Of a stretch of 64,000 nucleotides of DNA, positions 31,702-41,248 are shown one piece after another (positions within the stretch are counted from its first letter, which is position 1; each line of letters opens with the position of its first letter). This DNA comes from Paenibacillus kribbensis (GTDB lineage: Bacteria > Bacillota > Bacilli > Paenibacillales > Paenibacillaceae): assembly GCF_002240415.1 (NCBI RefSeq), contig NZ_CP020028.1, positions 5,109,501 to 5,173,500 on the forward strand, given 5' to 3'. The translations under genes and the position numbers were made by a program. Under the pieces are notes generated by a model. That model made no database searches. It was not told the DNA's origin and worked only from the letters and a program-made list of their open reading frames with translations.

Positions 31702-34167
31702 TTACAGCTTTACCCGCTGGAGGCGCAGCGCATTCAGCACGACCGAAACAGAACTGAATGCCATGGCTGCTCCCGCCAGCCACGGAGCGAGGAAGCCCAA
31801 GGCGGCAATCGGGATACCGATTACGTTGTAACCGAGCGCCCAAAACAGATTCTGGCGTATGTTAGTCATCGTCCGGCGGCTCATTTCGATCGCATCGGGA
31901 ATGCTGTTCAGGTTGCCGCGCATCAGCGTAATATCGGCGGCCTCCATCGCCACATCCGTACCCGTGCCCATCGCCATCCCAATATCAGCCGTAGCCAGTG
32001 CAGGCGCATCGTTAATACCATCACCCACCATGGCTACGATCAAGCCTTGTTCCTGAAGCCGTTTCACCTCTTCAGCCTTGCCTTCAGGCAGCACCTCCGC
32101 CAGTACCCGCTCAATTCCGGCCTCGGCGGCTACTGCCCGCGCGGTCCGTTCATTATCGCCCGTAATCATGATGACTTCAATGTTCATCGCCCGCAGACGG
32201 GCAACGGCCTCCCGTGATGTTTCTTTGATCGTATCCGCCACGGCTACCAATCCGACATAGGCGCCATCCACAGCGACCAGCATCGCTGTTTTCCCAGCGT
32301 TCTCCAGTTCATTCATATGCAGCTCGGCAGAGTCAGCAATCGCGATGCCTTCCCTGCTCATCAATCGGCGTGTACCTGCAAGTACCTGCTTGCCTTCCAC
32401 ATGAGCCTTTACGCCATAACCCGGAATATTTTCAAAATCTGTCGGTTCCACCAGCTCAATGCCGCGTTCCACAATCCCCTTTACAATGGCTTCCGCCAGT
32501 GGATGCTCCGAGCTTTTTTCCGCCGCACCAAGCCATCGCAGCAGATCCGTTTCAGCCAAGCTGCCCTCTTTGACAACAACATCCGTCAGTACTGGCTTGC
32601 CGTTCGTAACCGTACCTGTCTTATCCAGTACCACCGCGTTGATGGAACGGGTCATTTCCAGATGCTCGCCGCCCTTGAACAGAATGCCATATTCTGCGGC
32701 ACGCCCCGACCCTGCCATAATGGACGTTGGCGTAGCCAATCCAAGCGCACAAGGACAAGCAATGACGAGCACTGCAATCATTTTTTCCAATGAACCTGCA
32801 AAATCAGACGGTGTCACAAGGAAAAACCAGACGAGAAACGTCATCACGGCAACAGCAACTACGATGGGTACAAAGATACCCGAAATCTGATCCGCGATCC
32901 GCTGAATCGGGGCCTTGGAGTTTTGCGCATCTTCCACGACCTTAATAATACGGGCCAACGCCGTATCGCTACCCACCCGCTCGGCCTGGATACGAAGCAC
33001 CCCGTTTTTATTGAGCGTAGCTCCTGTGACCGGGGAACCCGCCTCTTTTTCAACTGGCAGGCTCTCACCGCTTAGCATCGATTCATCCACTGCCGAGCGC
33101 CCATCCACGACCATCCCATCGACGGGAATTTTCTCACCGGGGCGTACAATAAAGATATCCTTCACACGTACCTGCTCAATCGGTACATCGAGCTCTTGTC
33201 CATCACGCACCACACGTGCCGTCGTTGCCTGGAGACTCATCAGACTCTTGATCGCCTCAGACGAACGCCCTTTGGCTACCGCCTCGAACCATTTACCGAC
33301 CAAAATAAGCGTAATCAGCACTGCGCTGGTCTCGTAGTACAGCTCGGGCATAGTCATGACCCCTGTTCCTGTCATTCCTCCCATGTCCTCCATGACAGCA
33401 GATGGACGCAAGGTAAGGTACAAGCTGTAAAAATAAGCCGCAGACGTACCCAGTGCAACCAACACATCCATATTCGAGCTTCCATTGCGAAGCGCTTTAT
33501 ACGCACCCACATAGAATTGCCATCCAATAATGAACTGGATTGGCGTTGTCAGCACAAGCTGGAACCACGGGTTTAAAAACAGCCCCGGCACATAAATCCA
33601 TGAGGTAAAGGAAAAATGAGCCACCATCGCCCACAATAATGGAAACGACAGTATTGCAGACACGATCCACTTCCATTTCTTACGCTGGATATCCTTGTTG
33701 CGCACATCCGCTATATGATCATCAGCGCTCTGCGGGATTGCTCCGTAGCCCAACTGCTCAATCCTGCTTACCAGATCCCCGACTGTAATACTCCCCGCCG
33801 TATATTCGACATGAGCCGTTTCCATCGCCAAATTCACCGTAGCGCCTGTCACACCCGGCATTCGATTCAAACCCTTCTCAATCCGGGTTGCGCAAGCCGC
33901 ACATGTCATACCTGTCACATTCAGATTGGCTTCTTCGCTTACAGTTCCAAACCCAAGAGAAGCAATTTTATTGCGAAAATCAGGGATATCCACCTGCTTC
34001 GGATCATACGATATCGACGCCTGCTCCAGCGCCAAATTCACATTGGCCTGGGTCACGCCATCTATTCGATTCAGGCCTTTTTCAATACGGCAAGCGCAGG
34101 CGGCACAGGACATCCCTGTAACATGAAGCGTCGTCTGCTTATCGCCGTCGGTCATACGGTTCTCCAT
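31702..34167 (-). CDS. copA: Copper-exporting P1B-type ATPase with two metal-binding domains
   Basis: 821 residues. Two N-terminal HMA domains with GMSCAAC (Cys21/Cys24) and GMTCAAC, then eight predicted helices with the intramembrane copper motif CPC ([13 protein letters not shown]), phosphorylation motif DKTGT, the HP dipeptide of the nucleotide-binding domain (SSEHPLAEA) and [10 protein letters not shown]. It pumps Cu(I) out of the cytoplasm. GGAGGAG sets the start at 34167; the longer frame would run into the CsoR operator. Third gene of csoR-copZ-copA, with its own CsoR box 18 bases upstream, so it can be transcribed alone or with copZ. Confidence 0.93.
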   Translation of the reverse strand: MENRMTDGDKQTTLHVTGMSCAACACRIEKGLNRIDGVTQANVNLALEQASISYDPKQVDIPDFRNKIASLGFGTVSEEANLNVTGMTCAACATRIEKGLNRMPGVTGATVNLAMETAHVEYTAGSITVGDLVSRIEQLGYGAIPQSADDHIADVRNKDIQRKKWKWIVSAILSFPLLWAMVAHFSFTSWIYVPGLFLNPWFQLVLTTPIQFIIGWQFYVGAYKALRNGSSNMDVLVALGTSAAYFYSLYLTLRPSAVMEDMGGMTGTGVMTMPELYYETSAVLITLILVGKWFEAVAKGRSSEAIKSLMSLQATTARVVRDGQELDVPIEQVRVKDIFIVRPGEKIPVDGMVVDGRSAVDESMLSGESLPVEKEAGSPVTGATLNKNGVLRIQAERVGSDTALARIIKVVEDAQNSKAPIQRIADQISGIFVPIVVAVAVMTFLVWFFLVTPSDFAGSLEKMIAVLVIACPCALGLATPTSIMAGSGRAAEYGILFKGGEHLEMTRSINAVVLDKTGTVTNGKPVLTDVVVKEGSLAETDLLRWLGAAEKSSEHPLAEAIVKGIVERGIELVEPTDFENIPGYGVKAHVEGKQVLAGTRRLMSREGIAIADSAELHMNELENAGKTAMLVAVDGAYVGLVAVADTIKETSREAVARLRAMNIEVIMITGDNERTARAVAAEAGIERVLAEVLPEGKAEEVKRLQEQGLIVAMVGDGINDAPALATADIGMAMGTGTDVAMEAADITLMRGNLNSIPDAIEMSRRTMTNIRQNLFWALGYNVIGIPIAALGFLAPWLAGAAMAFSSVSVVLNALRLQRVKL

Positions 34168-34184
34168 GGTAGTTCTCCTCCTAC

Positions 34185-34201
34185 ATACCCCACAGGGGTA
34201 T
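34185..34201. promoter_or_regulatory. CsoR operator upstream of copA
   Basis: ATACCCCACAGGGGTAT: inverted ATACCCC/GGGGTAT separated by ACA, the pseudopalindrome recognised by Cu(I)-responsive CsoR repressors. It lies 18 bases before the copA start. Confidence 0.85.
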
Positions 34202-34301
34202 ATCATGTTCAAAAAGAAAAAGCTCCTGCTATCGAAGCTTCTCCTTTAAAAAACAAATCTCTTCTAAAAAACAAGTCTCTTCAGGCATGAAGCATCTAAA
34301 T

Positions 34302-34502
34302 TTAGACAACATCATAGCCTTGGTCTTCGATGGCAGTTTTCAAGGCTTCCACGTTCAGCTTGGACTCGTCATACTCTACAGCCACTTGCTTCGCTTCAAG
34401 ATTGACCTTGCCGGAAGCGCCGACCTTCTCCAAAGCTCCTTCTACTGCTTTCACGCAGTGATTGCAGCTCATGCCTTCTACGTTCAATGTAACTTGTGCC
34501 AT
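34302..34502 (-). CDS. copZ: Copper chaperone CopZ
   Basis: 66-residue Atx1-like single HMA domain (beta-alpha-beta-beta-alpha-beta) with MSCNHC (Cys13, Cys16) binding Cu(I), and the family ends EGALEKVGA and ALKTAIEDQGYDV. It carries Cu(I) to the N-terminal domains of CopA. GGAGGAAAAGG precedes the ATG. It lies 57 bases after csoR and 134 before copA. Confidence 0.92.
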   Translation of the reverse strand: MAQVTLNVEGMSCNHCVKAVEGALEKVGASGKVNLEAKQVAVEYDESKLNVEALKTAIEDQGYDVV

Positions 34503-34559
34503 TTCCTTTTCCTCCTCCGGGGCACTTCATGTACCCGATTATGTGTATGGGTATTGCTT

Positions 34560-34910
34560 TTAACGGATTAGCTTCTTGACCGTAACCAGCAGCTCGTCAA
34601 TCACTTCCGGCTCTCCTGCCTGCATGCGCTCAATGACACAGCTTTTCATATGCCCTTCCAGCAGCAGCTTGCCGACACCATTCAGAGCAGACTGGACTGC
34701 CGCAATCTGGTTCAGCACATCATCACAGTAGGTATCCTTCTCGATCAAGCCTTTAATTCCGCGCACCTGACCTTCAATGCGGTTCAACCGGGATGTAAGA
34801 CTGCTCTTGAACTCTGCCGAGTGATGACTTTTTCTAACTGTCTTTTCCCCGTCTGTTCCGCAATGATTCTCGTGAACTTCATGGTGGGAAACAGGTTGTT
34901 CCTCAGCCAT
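34560..34910 (-). CDS. csoR: CsoR copper-sensing repressor with His-rich N-terminal extension
   Basis: 116 residues, all-helical CsoR/RcnR family. Cu(I) ligands Cys62 (YCDDVL), His87 and Cys91 (EGHMKSC) are conserved, and RLNRIEGQVRGIKG is the family DNA-binding helix. When it binds copper it leaves the two ATACCCC...GGGGTAT operators and allows copZA expression. The first 31 residues are an extension rich in His (HH, H, H, HH) with one Cys, not part of the core fold, possibly an extra metal-binding arm. First gene of the operon, 72 bases from its own operator. Confidence 0.93.
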   Translation of the reverse strand: MAEEQPVSHHEVHENHCGTDGEKTVRKSHHSAEFKSSLTSRLNRIEGQVRGIKGLIEKDTYCDDVLNQIAAVQSALNGVGKLLLEGHMKSCVIERMQAGEPEVIDELLVTVKKLIR

Positions 34911-34982
34911 ACATCAGCCTCCTGTGTTGTGTATATGCCTGTGTAGTACATAGTGCATTTGTTAATATGTCCCTATCATAAT

Positions 34983-34999
34983 ATACCCCCATGGGGTAT
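34983..34999. promoter_or_regulatory. CsoR operator upstream of csoR
   Basis: ATACCCCCATGGGGTAT, a perfect palindrome of the same class as the copA operator (ATACCCC, three-base centre, GGGGTAT). It provides autoregulation of csoR-copZ-copA. Confidence 0.88.
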
Positions 35000-35037
35000 G
35001 TCAAGCTTCCAGAAAAATGTCACTCGTTTGCCTTATT

Positions 35038-36267
35038 TCAAGCCTTCGCGCGCGCTTCCTTGGCAAGCACCAGAAAGCTTAACAGCGCACCGATCTCTGC
35101 AATAGCGATAACAACCGCCATCGGTACAGGTGTTGTGCCGCTACCCAAGCCTACTAACGGTGAAGCGATGGAGCCAAGCAACAGAGGCAGCAAGCCAAGC
35201 ATGGCAGACGCGCTGCCAGCAGAGCGCTGCTGGCTCTGCATGGCCAGTGAAGTCGTCGTCGTGCTCACAATCCCCACACAGGAAACGACAAAAAACAGGG
35301 GAACTAATACAGCAAACAATTGACCTCCGGTAAAAGCCACGGTAAGCAAGCTGATCCCGGCTACAGCCGCAATCACTAAGCCCGACAAGAGCAATTGCCG
35401 CTCGTTGAAGCGGCCCACGAGTCTGCCGGTCAGCTGGGAAAACAGCACAATTCCCAAGCCATTCACCGCGAAAATGATGCTATACGTCTGAGGAGAAACC
35501 CCGAAAATATCCTGAAGCACGAACGGCGAGCCAGCGATGTACGCGAACATTGCCCCTGTAATGAGTGCCTGCGAGAAGGCATAGCCCATAAAGCGTCGAT
35601 CCGCAAACAAATGACCAAGCGTACCCAGCGTCTGCTTCAAGCCACCGGATGAGCGGCGATTAACAGGCAGCGTTTCCGGCAAGCCCAGCACGACGGCAAT
35701 CAGCATAGCCACACCAACCAGGCACAGCACCATGAACACACCGCGCCAGGAAACAAAGTTCAGAATCACTCCGCCCAGCACAGGTGCGGCAATGGGAGCC
35801 ACGCCATTTACCAGCATGAGCAATGAGAAAAAGCGCGTCAATTCTTTGCCTGAGTATAGATCACGCGCCACCGCTCTGGAGATTACGATTCCTGCTGACC
35901 CGGTGAGTCCTTGAACAAAACGAAGTACAATGAGCATACCAATATTCGGCGCAAATACGCATAGCAGCGAAGCGGCAGCGTACAGAATAAGCGAGATGAC
36001 CAGTGGCCCTCTTCGACCTCTGACGTCACTAAGCGGACCAGCAACGATCTGACCCACTGCCAACCCCAGCAGACAGGCGGTCAAACTAAGCTGTGCCAGC
36101 GAAGTGGTCGTATGCAGATTGTCGGCTAATGTAGGTAATGATGGCAAGTACATATCTATGGACAAGGGTCCAAAAGCACTCAATGCACCCAGGACAAAGG
36201 CAATCCATAAAATTCGAGATTTGGTCATATCTGCGGCAACCATTACCGTATTGGAAAACCGGTTCAT
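35038..36267 (-). CDS. Bcr/CflA-family multidrug efflux MFS transporter
   Basis: 409 residues, twelve predicted helices. Family features: SIDMYLPSLPTLADNL near helix 1, the MFS signature GPLSDVRGRRGPLV between helices 2 and 3, and ARDLYSGKELTRFFSLLMLVNGVAPIAAPVLGG in the fifth-sixth helix region. It is a proton/drug antiporter of the bicyclomycin- and chloramphenicol-resistance type; real substrates are unknown. The start is taken at 36267 (AAAAGGATG upstream); two more upstream starts are in frame. Monocistronic, following the copper operon in the opposite part of the same strand. Confidence 0.85.
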   Translation of the reverse strand: MNRFSNTVMVAADMTKSRILWIAFVLGALSAFGPLSIDMYLPSLPTLADNLHTTTSLAQLSLTACLLGLAVGQIVAGPLSDVRGRRGPLVISLILYAAASLLCVFAPNIGMLIVLRFVQGLTGSAGIVISRAVARDLYSGKELTRFFSLLMLVNGVAPIAAPVLGGVILNFVSWRGVFMVLCLVGVAMLIAVVLGLPETLPVNRRSSGGLKQTLGTLGHLFADRRFMGYAFSQALITGAMFAYIAGSPFVLQDIFGVSPQTYSIIFAVNGLGIVLFSQLTGRLVGRFNERQLLLSGLVIAAVAGISLLTVAFTGGQLFAVLVPLFFVVSCVGIVSTTTTSLAMQSQQRSAGSASAMLGLLPLLLGSIASPLVGLGSGTTPVPMAVVIAIAEIGALLSFLVLAKEARAKA

Positions 36268-36481
36268 AATAAGAATCATCCTTTTCAAAAAGATATAAAA
36301 TATGACTTCAATATATTATGATATCATCATTTCGTCCTGCTTCGAATAATTACACGCTAATCCGCGATTTTTTTTCAAAACTGCTATATATCAGGCAGGA
36401 ATTTACCAATTTCAGGTCGAATTATACTATATCCAAAACATGTACTCAAAACAAAAAATTTATGGAATCTGGAGAATGATA

Positions 36482-37075
36482 ATGGTCTATGATGGAGTGC
36501 TGCTGGGTCTCATTGTAGGTCTGCTCCGAGGAGGCTGGCGGCAAGGTCTGATCCGTTTCAGTCAAATTCGCCTTATAGCCGGCTGGATGTTTCCTTTGCT
36601 GCTGCTGGTGCAGTTTATTATTTTTTATGCCCAGGAAAAGTGGGCTTGGCTGGCGTCCATTAACGGATATTTATTTATGGGCATTTATGTGATTGGATTG
36701 ATATTTCTCTGGTTGAACAGACATCATAAGGGATTCGGGCTTATTTTCATCGGCGTACTGTTGAATTTTATCGTCATGGCGGTGAATGGCGGCAGGATGC
36801 CGGTCTCGTTGAGCGCTTCGGAGGTGCTGGGTCCCTATTATACAGATATGCTTAAATCCGGAAGCGTCATCTCGAAGCATTATATGATGGATGCAGGCAC
36901 GCATTTATCATTGCTCGGTGATATCATCCCCCTCTCCAAACCCTATCCCCGCACGCAGGTGATCAGTATTGGAGATGTCGTCATGAACTTCGGGATGTTC
37001 CTGTTTATCCAAAGCGTTATGATCGTGAACAAGAAGAAGGATAATCAGCAAGAAACTAATCCCCGCCACGCCTAA
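36482..37075 (+). CDS. DUF5317 family membrane protein
   Basis: 197 residues, about five transmembrane helices (GVLLGLIVGLLRGG, IAGWMFPLLLLVQFIIF, GYLFMGIYVIGLIFLWL, LIFIGVLLNFIVMAVNGG, ISIGDVVMNFGMFLFIQ). NGGRMPVSL and the GDIIPLSKPYPRTQVISIGDV block are typical of DUF5317 proteins, which have no known function and are widespread in Clostridia and Bacilli. Start at the ATG 36482 with GGAG 7 bases before; two upstream in-frame ATGs lack good sites. It precedes a tiny membrane peptide and the GGDEF/HD-GYP gene on the same strand, so possibly one unit. Confidence 0.75.
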   Translation: MVYDGVLLGLIVGLLRGGWRQGLIRFSQIRLIAGWMFPLLLLVQFIIFYAQEKWAWLASINGYLFMGIYVIGLIFLWLNRHHKGFGLIFIGVLLNFIVMAVNGGRMPVSLSASEVLGPYYTDMLKSGSVISKHYMMDAGTHLSLLGDIIPLSKPYPRTQVISIGDVVMNFGMFLFIQSVMIVNKKKDNQQETNPRHA

Positions 37076-37109
37076 TGCACACCTTATTCCAAGGAAGGGA
37101 GGGAATCCT

Positions 37110-37205
37110 ATGAAAAACTTGAAATATTCCCGTGTGATTATCAATGCCATTATCGTCGCTTCTGTCGTAATCGCTTTGACTTCCGGTTACAAAATCGGGG
37201 GCTAG
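37110..37205 (+). CDS. 31-residue single-helix membrane peptide
   Basis: Small gene with an excellent ribosome binding site (AAGGAAGGGAGG) and one hydrophobic helix (VIINAIIVASVVIALTSG) flanked by basic residues, ending KIGG. It lies 34 bases after the DUF5317 gene and just before a terminator. It is too short for family recognition; it may be a partner subunit of the DUF5317 protein. Confidence 0.5.
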   Translation: MKNLKYSRVIINAIIVASVVIALTSGYKIGG

Positions 37206-37241
37206 TCACCGATAAAAATAACAGGAAGCACAGGCTCAACA

Positions 37242-37269
37242 AAACAGGCTGGATTCCGGCCTGTTTTTT
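37242..37269 (+). terminator. Terminator before the GGDEF/HD-GYP gene
   Basis: AAACAGGC / GCCTGTTT stem with an inner GGA/TCC pair, followed by a T-run. It separates the DUF5317 unit from the c-di-GMP gene. Confidence 0.7.
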
Positions 37270-37357
37270 CATGTGAAATTTCCGATTACAAAATTGTAAA
37301 TTATTCCATTCACCCCTGGTAGCTTTGACATCTAGATACGACAAGGCAGGAGAAGAA

Positions 37358-39208
37358 ATGATGAGTATATTAAAAAAGCTGCAAGAACGGGTTACCGCGA
37401 CGGGAATATACGTGTTTCTCATATGTACAGCAGGCGTGATCGTCTTGTTGTATACGAACCACTGGTCCTTTTTGCACTATTCGACAACAGAGTGGGTTAC
37501 GATCTATTCCCTATTGGGAGCAGTTCTGATTCTGGAGCATTTTACCTTCCAGCTACCACCGGCCAGCAACAAGCAGTCCATGGACTCCTCCGTGTACCTT
37601 GCTAGTATTTTTGTGCATGGCATTGAAATTGCCATTCTGGTTTTGCTGTTCAATGCAGTCATTGCCGCGTTCCGGCATAAAGAGCTGTCCTGGTGGAAGC
37701 ATACCGTCAATTTTTCCATTTATGCACTTTCCATTTTCCTGTCCTCCATCGTATTTGATCTAAGCGGCGGAACGCAGGGGACTTTGAATGCCGAACATTT
37801 TACTTCCTATCTGCTTGCGCTAATCTGCTACTTTGCGGTGAATACAATCACACTGGGGCTCTTCTTTTATATCGCATACAAAGGGTCCTTCAATGAGCTG
37901 AAACAGGCTTTTGTGGCTGAATCCCTGCTCGTATATTTATGTACGCTTATCCTGTCTCTTGTGTTGACTACGTTGATGTATTACAACGGCATTTTGGGAC
38001 TTCTGCTGGTCCTTGGACTAAGCATGCTCCTGTCTCACGCCTTCAAGCAGATGTTCACGATGTATCGGGAAATCGAGGAAAAGGCCAACATGGATCGCAG
38101 AACAGGACTATACAATCACAGCTACTTTGAAAATATACTTGAAGCCGAACTGGATATATCCAGATCCCAGAACATTCCTCTCAGTTTGGCCCTGATCGAT
38201 ATTGATGATTTCAAAAAATACAATGATCACTTTGGCCACCTCAAAGGCGATCAACTGCTGGGATTTCTAGGTGATTTTCTAAAAAAGGAAACCTCTGGTA
38301 CCCGCATCACTGTGTCCCGTTATGGCGGAGAAGAGTTCACACTGCTTATGCCTGACCATACCGCTGAACAAGCCTACGAAATCGTTAATGCCATCCGAAA
38401 AAGGCTAAATGACTCCCGCTATGAAGGCGTGGAAATTTTCCCGCACGGCTGCTTGTCCTTCTCCGCAGGCATTGCACAAAGCCGCATCGACATTTACGAC
38501 AAGTCACAGCTGGTCGATCTGGCAGATAAAGCACTGTACTACGCCAAGAAGCAGGGGAAAAATATCGTTCATACCCATGGCAGTTTAAATGAAGTGGAAC
38601 GTGAAGTCGATCTGGGACAGGATATTCGTGATATCGAACAGCAGCTTAATCTGTTTTTGTACAAGGATATCAATACCTTCAAACATTCCAAACGGGTATT
38701 CAGATATGCAGCAGATATGAGCGAAATGCTTCAGCTCAGCCCGGAGGACAAACGACGTTTTGCGCTGGGTGCTCTCATTCATGACATTGGCAAGCTGGAG
38801 ATCCCATGGAATATCCTGAATAAAAAAGAGAAGTTGTCCTGTGAGGAATGGCAGATGGTGAAAGCGCATGTCACTTGGGGCAAACGAATCATCGAGGCAA
38901 ACGAGCGATTCATAGATCTGGTTCCTTTTGTGGAATTACATCATGAACGCTTTGACGGGGGAGGCTATCCGTTTGGCTTTAAGGGTGAGCAAATTCCCCG
39001 GCTGTGTCGGATGCTGACAATTATCGACTCTTTTGATGCGATGACGACTGAACGCCCTTACCAACCCACCAAAACGTTCGAGGAGGCCATTGAAGAACTG
39101 CGCGCCTGCTCGGGCAGCCAATTCGATCCCGAACTAACGGCTATTTTTATCCATTATATTCAGCATAAGCAACCTGCTTTTATGGATTCTATGGAAACTG
39201 GCCACTAA
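37358..39208 (+). CDS. Membrane GGDEF plus HD-GYP protein (c-di-GMP synthesis and breakdown)
   Basis: 616 residues. An N-terminal membrane domain with about 7-8 helices (to about residue 235), then a GGDEF domain with GGEEF at 323-327 (active-site signature intact) and an HD-GYP domain with HDIGK at 475-479 and HHERFDGGGYP at 528-538. Both catalytic halves look intact, so the protein could make c-di-GMP and also degrade it to GMP. This GGDEF/HD-GYP fusion with a multi-helix sensor is uncommon. The start is at ATG 37358 with GCAGGAGAAGA ahead. It may belong to a sensory pathway feeding the riboswitches at 52.4 kb. Terminator downstream. Confidence 0.88.
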   Translation: MMSILKKLQERVTATGIYVFLICTAGVIVLLYTNHWSFLHYSTTEWVTIYSLLGAVLILEHFTFQLPPASNKQSMDSSVYLASIFVHGIEIAILVLLFNAVIAAFRHKELSWWKHTVNFSIYALSIFLSSIVFDLSGGTQGTLNAEHFTSYLLALICYFAVNTITLGLFFYIAYKGSFNELKQAFVAESLLVYLCTLILSLVLTTLMYYNGILGLLLVLGLSMLLSHAFKQMFTMYREIEEKANMDRRTGLYNHSYFENILEAELDISRSQNIPLSLALIDIDDFKKYNDHFGHLKGDQLLGFLGDFLKKETSGTRITVSRYGGEEFTLLMPDHTAEQAYEIVNAIRKRLNDSRYEGVEIFPHGCLSFSAGIAQSRIDIYDKSQLVDLADKALYYAKKQGKNIVHTHGSLNEVEREVDLGQDIRDIEQQLNLFLYKDINTFKHSKRVFRYAADMSEMLQLSPEDKRRFALGALIHDIGKLEIPWNILNKKEKLSCEEWQMVKAHVTWGKRIIEANERFIDLVPFVELHHERFDGGGYPFGFKGEQIPRLCRMLTIIDSFDAMTTERPYQPTKTFEEAIEELRACSGSQFDPELTAIFIHYIQHKQPAFMDSMETGH

Positions 39209-39242
39209 ATATTCTCTATATGCTTAATACTTGGCCTCATTG

Positions 39243-39290
39243 CCTCTACCGCCAGAAATCGTCCTGATTTCTATACCGGTAGAGGTTTTT
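39243..39290 (+). terminator. Terminator after the GGDEF/HD-GYP gene
   Basis: CCTCTACCG pairs with CGGTAGAGG and an inner AGAAATC pairs with GATTTCT, followed by TTTTT. Confidence 0.8.
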
Positions 39291-39468
39291 ATGTGAGTGG
39301 TACTTGAAACATACTGATTTATTTCAAATTTCATATAAATGTCATAATTCGCTCCATCTATTTACGCTGTATGGACTATGATAGATAGAGATTGGATTTG
39401 TCTGTATAAAATATTACAAATGAGGATATCCTCGCTTCAAGTAATCGAGAGAAGGTGACTTCACAGGC

Positions 39469-41190
39469 ATGTCGTATCCGTCCAGGCCAGCTCGCGTGGC
39501 TTGTCTTCTATTGCTGTGCCTACCGCTTCTTATCCTGTTTCCTCGCTCATTATGGGCTCATGCATTTGTCATCGAATCCAGTCCGACCGAAAATCAGATT
39601 TTGGACAAGCCGCCTTCACAGGTGAGCATCACCTTTAATGAGGATTTGCAGTCTGCCTTTATGTCAATCAAGGTGACCGATGAGACAGGCAAGCGAGCCG
39701 ATACCGGAAAAGCACAGCTCAACCCGGAACACAAAGCCACCATGGAAATCAAACTGATTCCGGGGATGAAAGCTGGAATTTATACCGTCAATTGGAGAGC
39801 CTTGTCTGCAGACGGACACCCAATTAATGGAGTTATTCCCTTTCAAGTCGGTAGCGGTTCCAATTCGTATACCAACGAGACTGCCACATCTGAAGGCTCA
39901 GTTGCATCACGACCCGACTTAATCGCTGTCCGGTGGTTCCTTTACATCGGAATATCGCTGCTTTTCGGAGCGCTTTGCTTCCGTTTGTTCATCTTGCCAA
40001 GCTTAGGCCAAGACAAGGGCAAGAAAGCAGGGGCGTCGCAGGAGCTTGATCAACACTCCTCTGCCGCATTACCTCGCTGGCCCGTGCTGCTATGGAGCGG
40101 CTACGGCATAACGTCTGCTGCCATTCTGGTCAGCTTGCCGCTTCAGGCCTCATGGGATGCGGGGGTTTCCATCGGGCAGGGCTTTACACTCCCGATCTTG
40201 GGAGAAGCTCTCCAGTTTACAGGGGCAGGACAGGTCTGGTTCATCCAGATGATTCTCGTACTACTGCTGAGTGTAACGCTGATTTACACGTTGGATCACA
40301 GCATTTCCATCCGCCAGCGCCGTCTGTGGAGCTACAGCTCTGTTATCCTGACGCTGAGCGTCATGCTGTCCAAGGCCTTTGTCGGCCATCCGGCAGCGGC
40401 GACCCATCCGGCTCCGGCCATTGCCGCGGACTTTGTCCACCTGGCGGCCGCAGCCTTTTGGATCGGCTCACTTGCCGTCATGGCTGTGTGCCTGCCTGCT
40501 GCCGGATCAGAGCTGCCCGCGTCGGAGCGGACGGCTCTGCGACAAGCAGCCCTGCGCCGCTTCGCCGGCTGGGGCATTGCCATGGTGGCTGCGCTGCTCG
40601 CCACCGGTATCTATGGAGCCGTGCTGTATGTACCGGCTCCCTCCATGCTGCTGAACACGTCCTACGGACTCGTTCTGCTCGGGAAAGCAGCGCTGCTGCT
40701 GGTCATGCTGGCCTTCGCGGCCAGCCAATTTCGCAGCGCACGGCAAGCGGCGGCGACCAAACGCGCCGCCGGAGGGTTGCGTGCCGAGCTGGGCGCCGGC
40801 CTGCTCGTAATGCTGCTCGCTGCGCTGCTCACCCACCTCTCACCCGGTCAGGCACCTGCTGTACCGTTCGAGGAGACTCGCACGACAGGCGAGTATAAGG
40901 TGACGCTGGCGGTCAGCCCCAATGCTGTGGGCAGCAATGAATTTAAGGTAGCCATTCAGGATCGCAAAGGGGCTGCGGTTTCAGGAATTCAGCAGGTTAC
41001 ATTGACGCTCGTTCCGGCAGACCCTGACAAAGCTCGGCAGGAATTTGTTCTCCCCGTGAAGCAGCAACCCTTCCGCAGTCAGGAATTGATGACCGCCGAA
41101 GGAACATGGGTGGTCAAAGTACACGCCCTGACGGCATCTCTCGATGCGGTAGATGCCGACTTTACCCTGCACGTGGGCGGGAAAAAATAA
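39469..41190 (+). CDS. ycnJ: YcnJ-type copper uptake protein (CopC-CopD fusion)
   Basis: 573 residues. Signal peptide, then a CopC domain whose mature N-terminus is His-Ala (WAHAFVIESSPTENQ, cut before the HAF), the classical Cu(II)-binding His; the second CopC motif DGHPINGVIPF is present. A CopD domain with 8 predicted helices follows (about 150-455), including GHPAAATHPAPAIAADFVHLAAAAFWIG with conserved His residues, and a soluble C-terminal domain after the last helix. It moves copper into the cell when copper is scarce, the counterpart of the csoR-copZA efflux locus. A ycnI gene follows 58 bases on. The YcnK repressor gene usually upstream is missing here. Confidence 0.87.
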   Translation: MSYPSRPARVACLLLLCLPLLILFPRSLWAHAFVIESSPTENQILDKPPSQVSITFNEDLQSAFMSIKVTDETGKRADTGKAQLNPEHKATMEIKLIPGMKAGIYTVNWRALSADGHPINGVIPFQVGSGSNSYTNETATSEGSVASRPDLIAVRWFLYIGISLLFGALCFRLFILPSLGQDKGKKAGASQELDQHSSAALPRWPVLLWSGYGITSAAILVSLPLQASWDAGVSIGQGFTLPILGEALQFTGAGQVWFIQMILVLLLSVTLIYTLDHSISIRQRRLWSYSSVILTLSVMLSKAFVGHPAAATHPAPAIAADFVHLAAAAFWIGSLAVMAVCLPAAGSELPASERTALRQAALRRFAGWGIAMVAALLATGIYGAVLYVPAPSMLLNTSYGLVLLGKAALLLVMLAFAASQFRSARQAAATKRAAGGLRAELGAGLLVMLLAALLTHLSPGQAPAVPFEETRTTGEYKVTLAVSPNAVGSNEFKVAIQDRKGAAVSGIQQVTLTLVPADPDKARQEFVLPVKQQPFRSQELMTAEGTWVVKVHALTASLDAVDADFTLHVGGKK

Positions 41191-41248
41191 TCATTTTATG
41201 ACTTTAGGATTTTGCAAGATCCTCACATGAAAAAGGAGCGAAATAAAT

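Noticed and set aside
3823..39346. Near-identical 15-mers TCACATAAATGTCATA (3823) and TCATATAAATGTCATA (39331) as a shared operator
   Set aside because: Matches of this length with one mismatch are expected by chance many times in 64 kb of DNA, and the two genes downstream have no common theme.
40092..40898. 268-codon frame within ycnJ
   Set aside because: A second frame of the GC-rich CopD coding region; the Arg/Gly/Cys-rich translation is typical of shadow frames.
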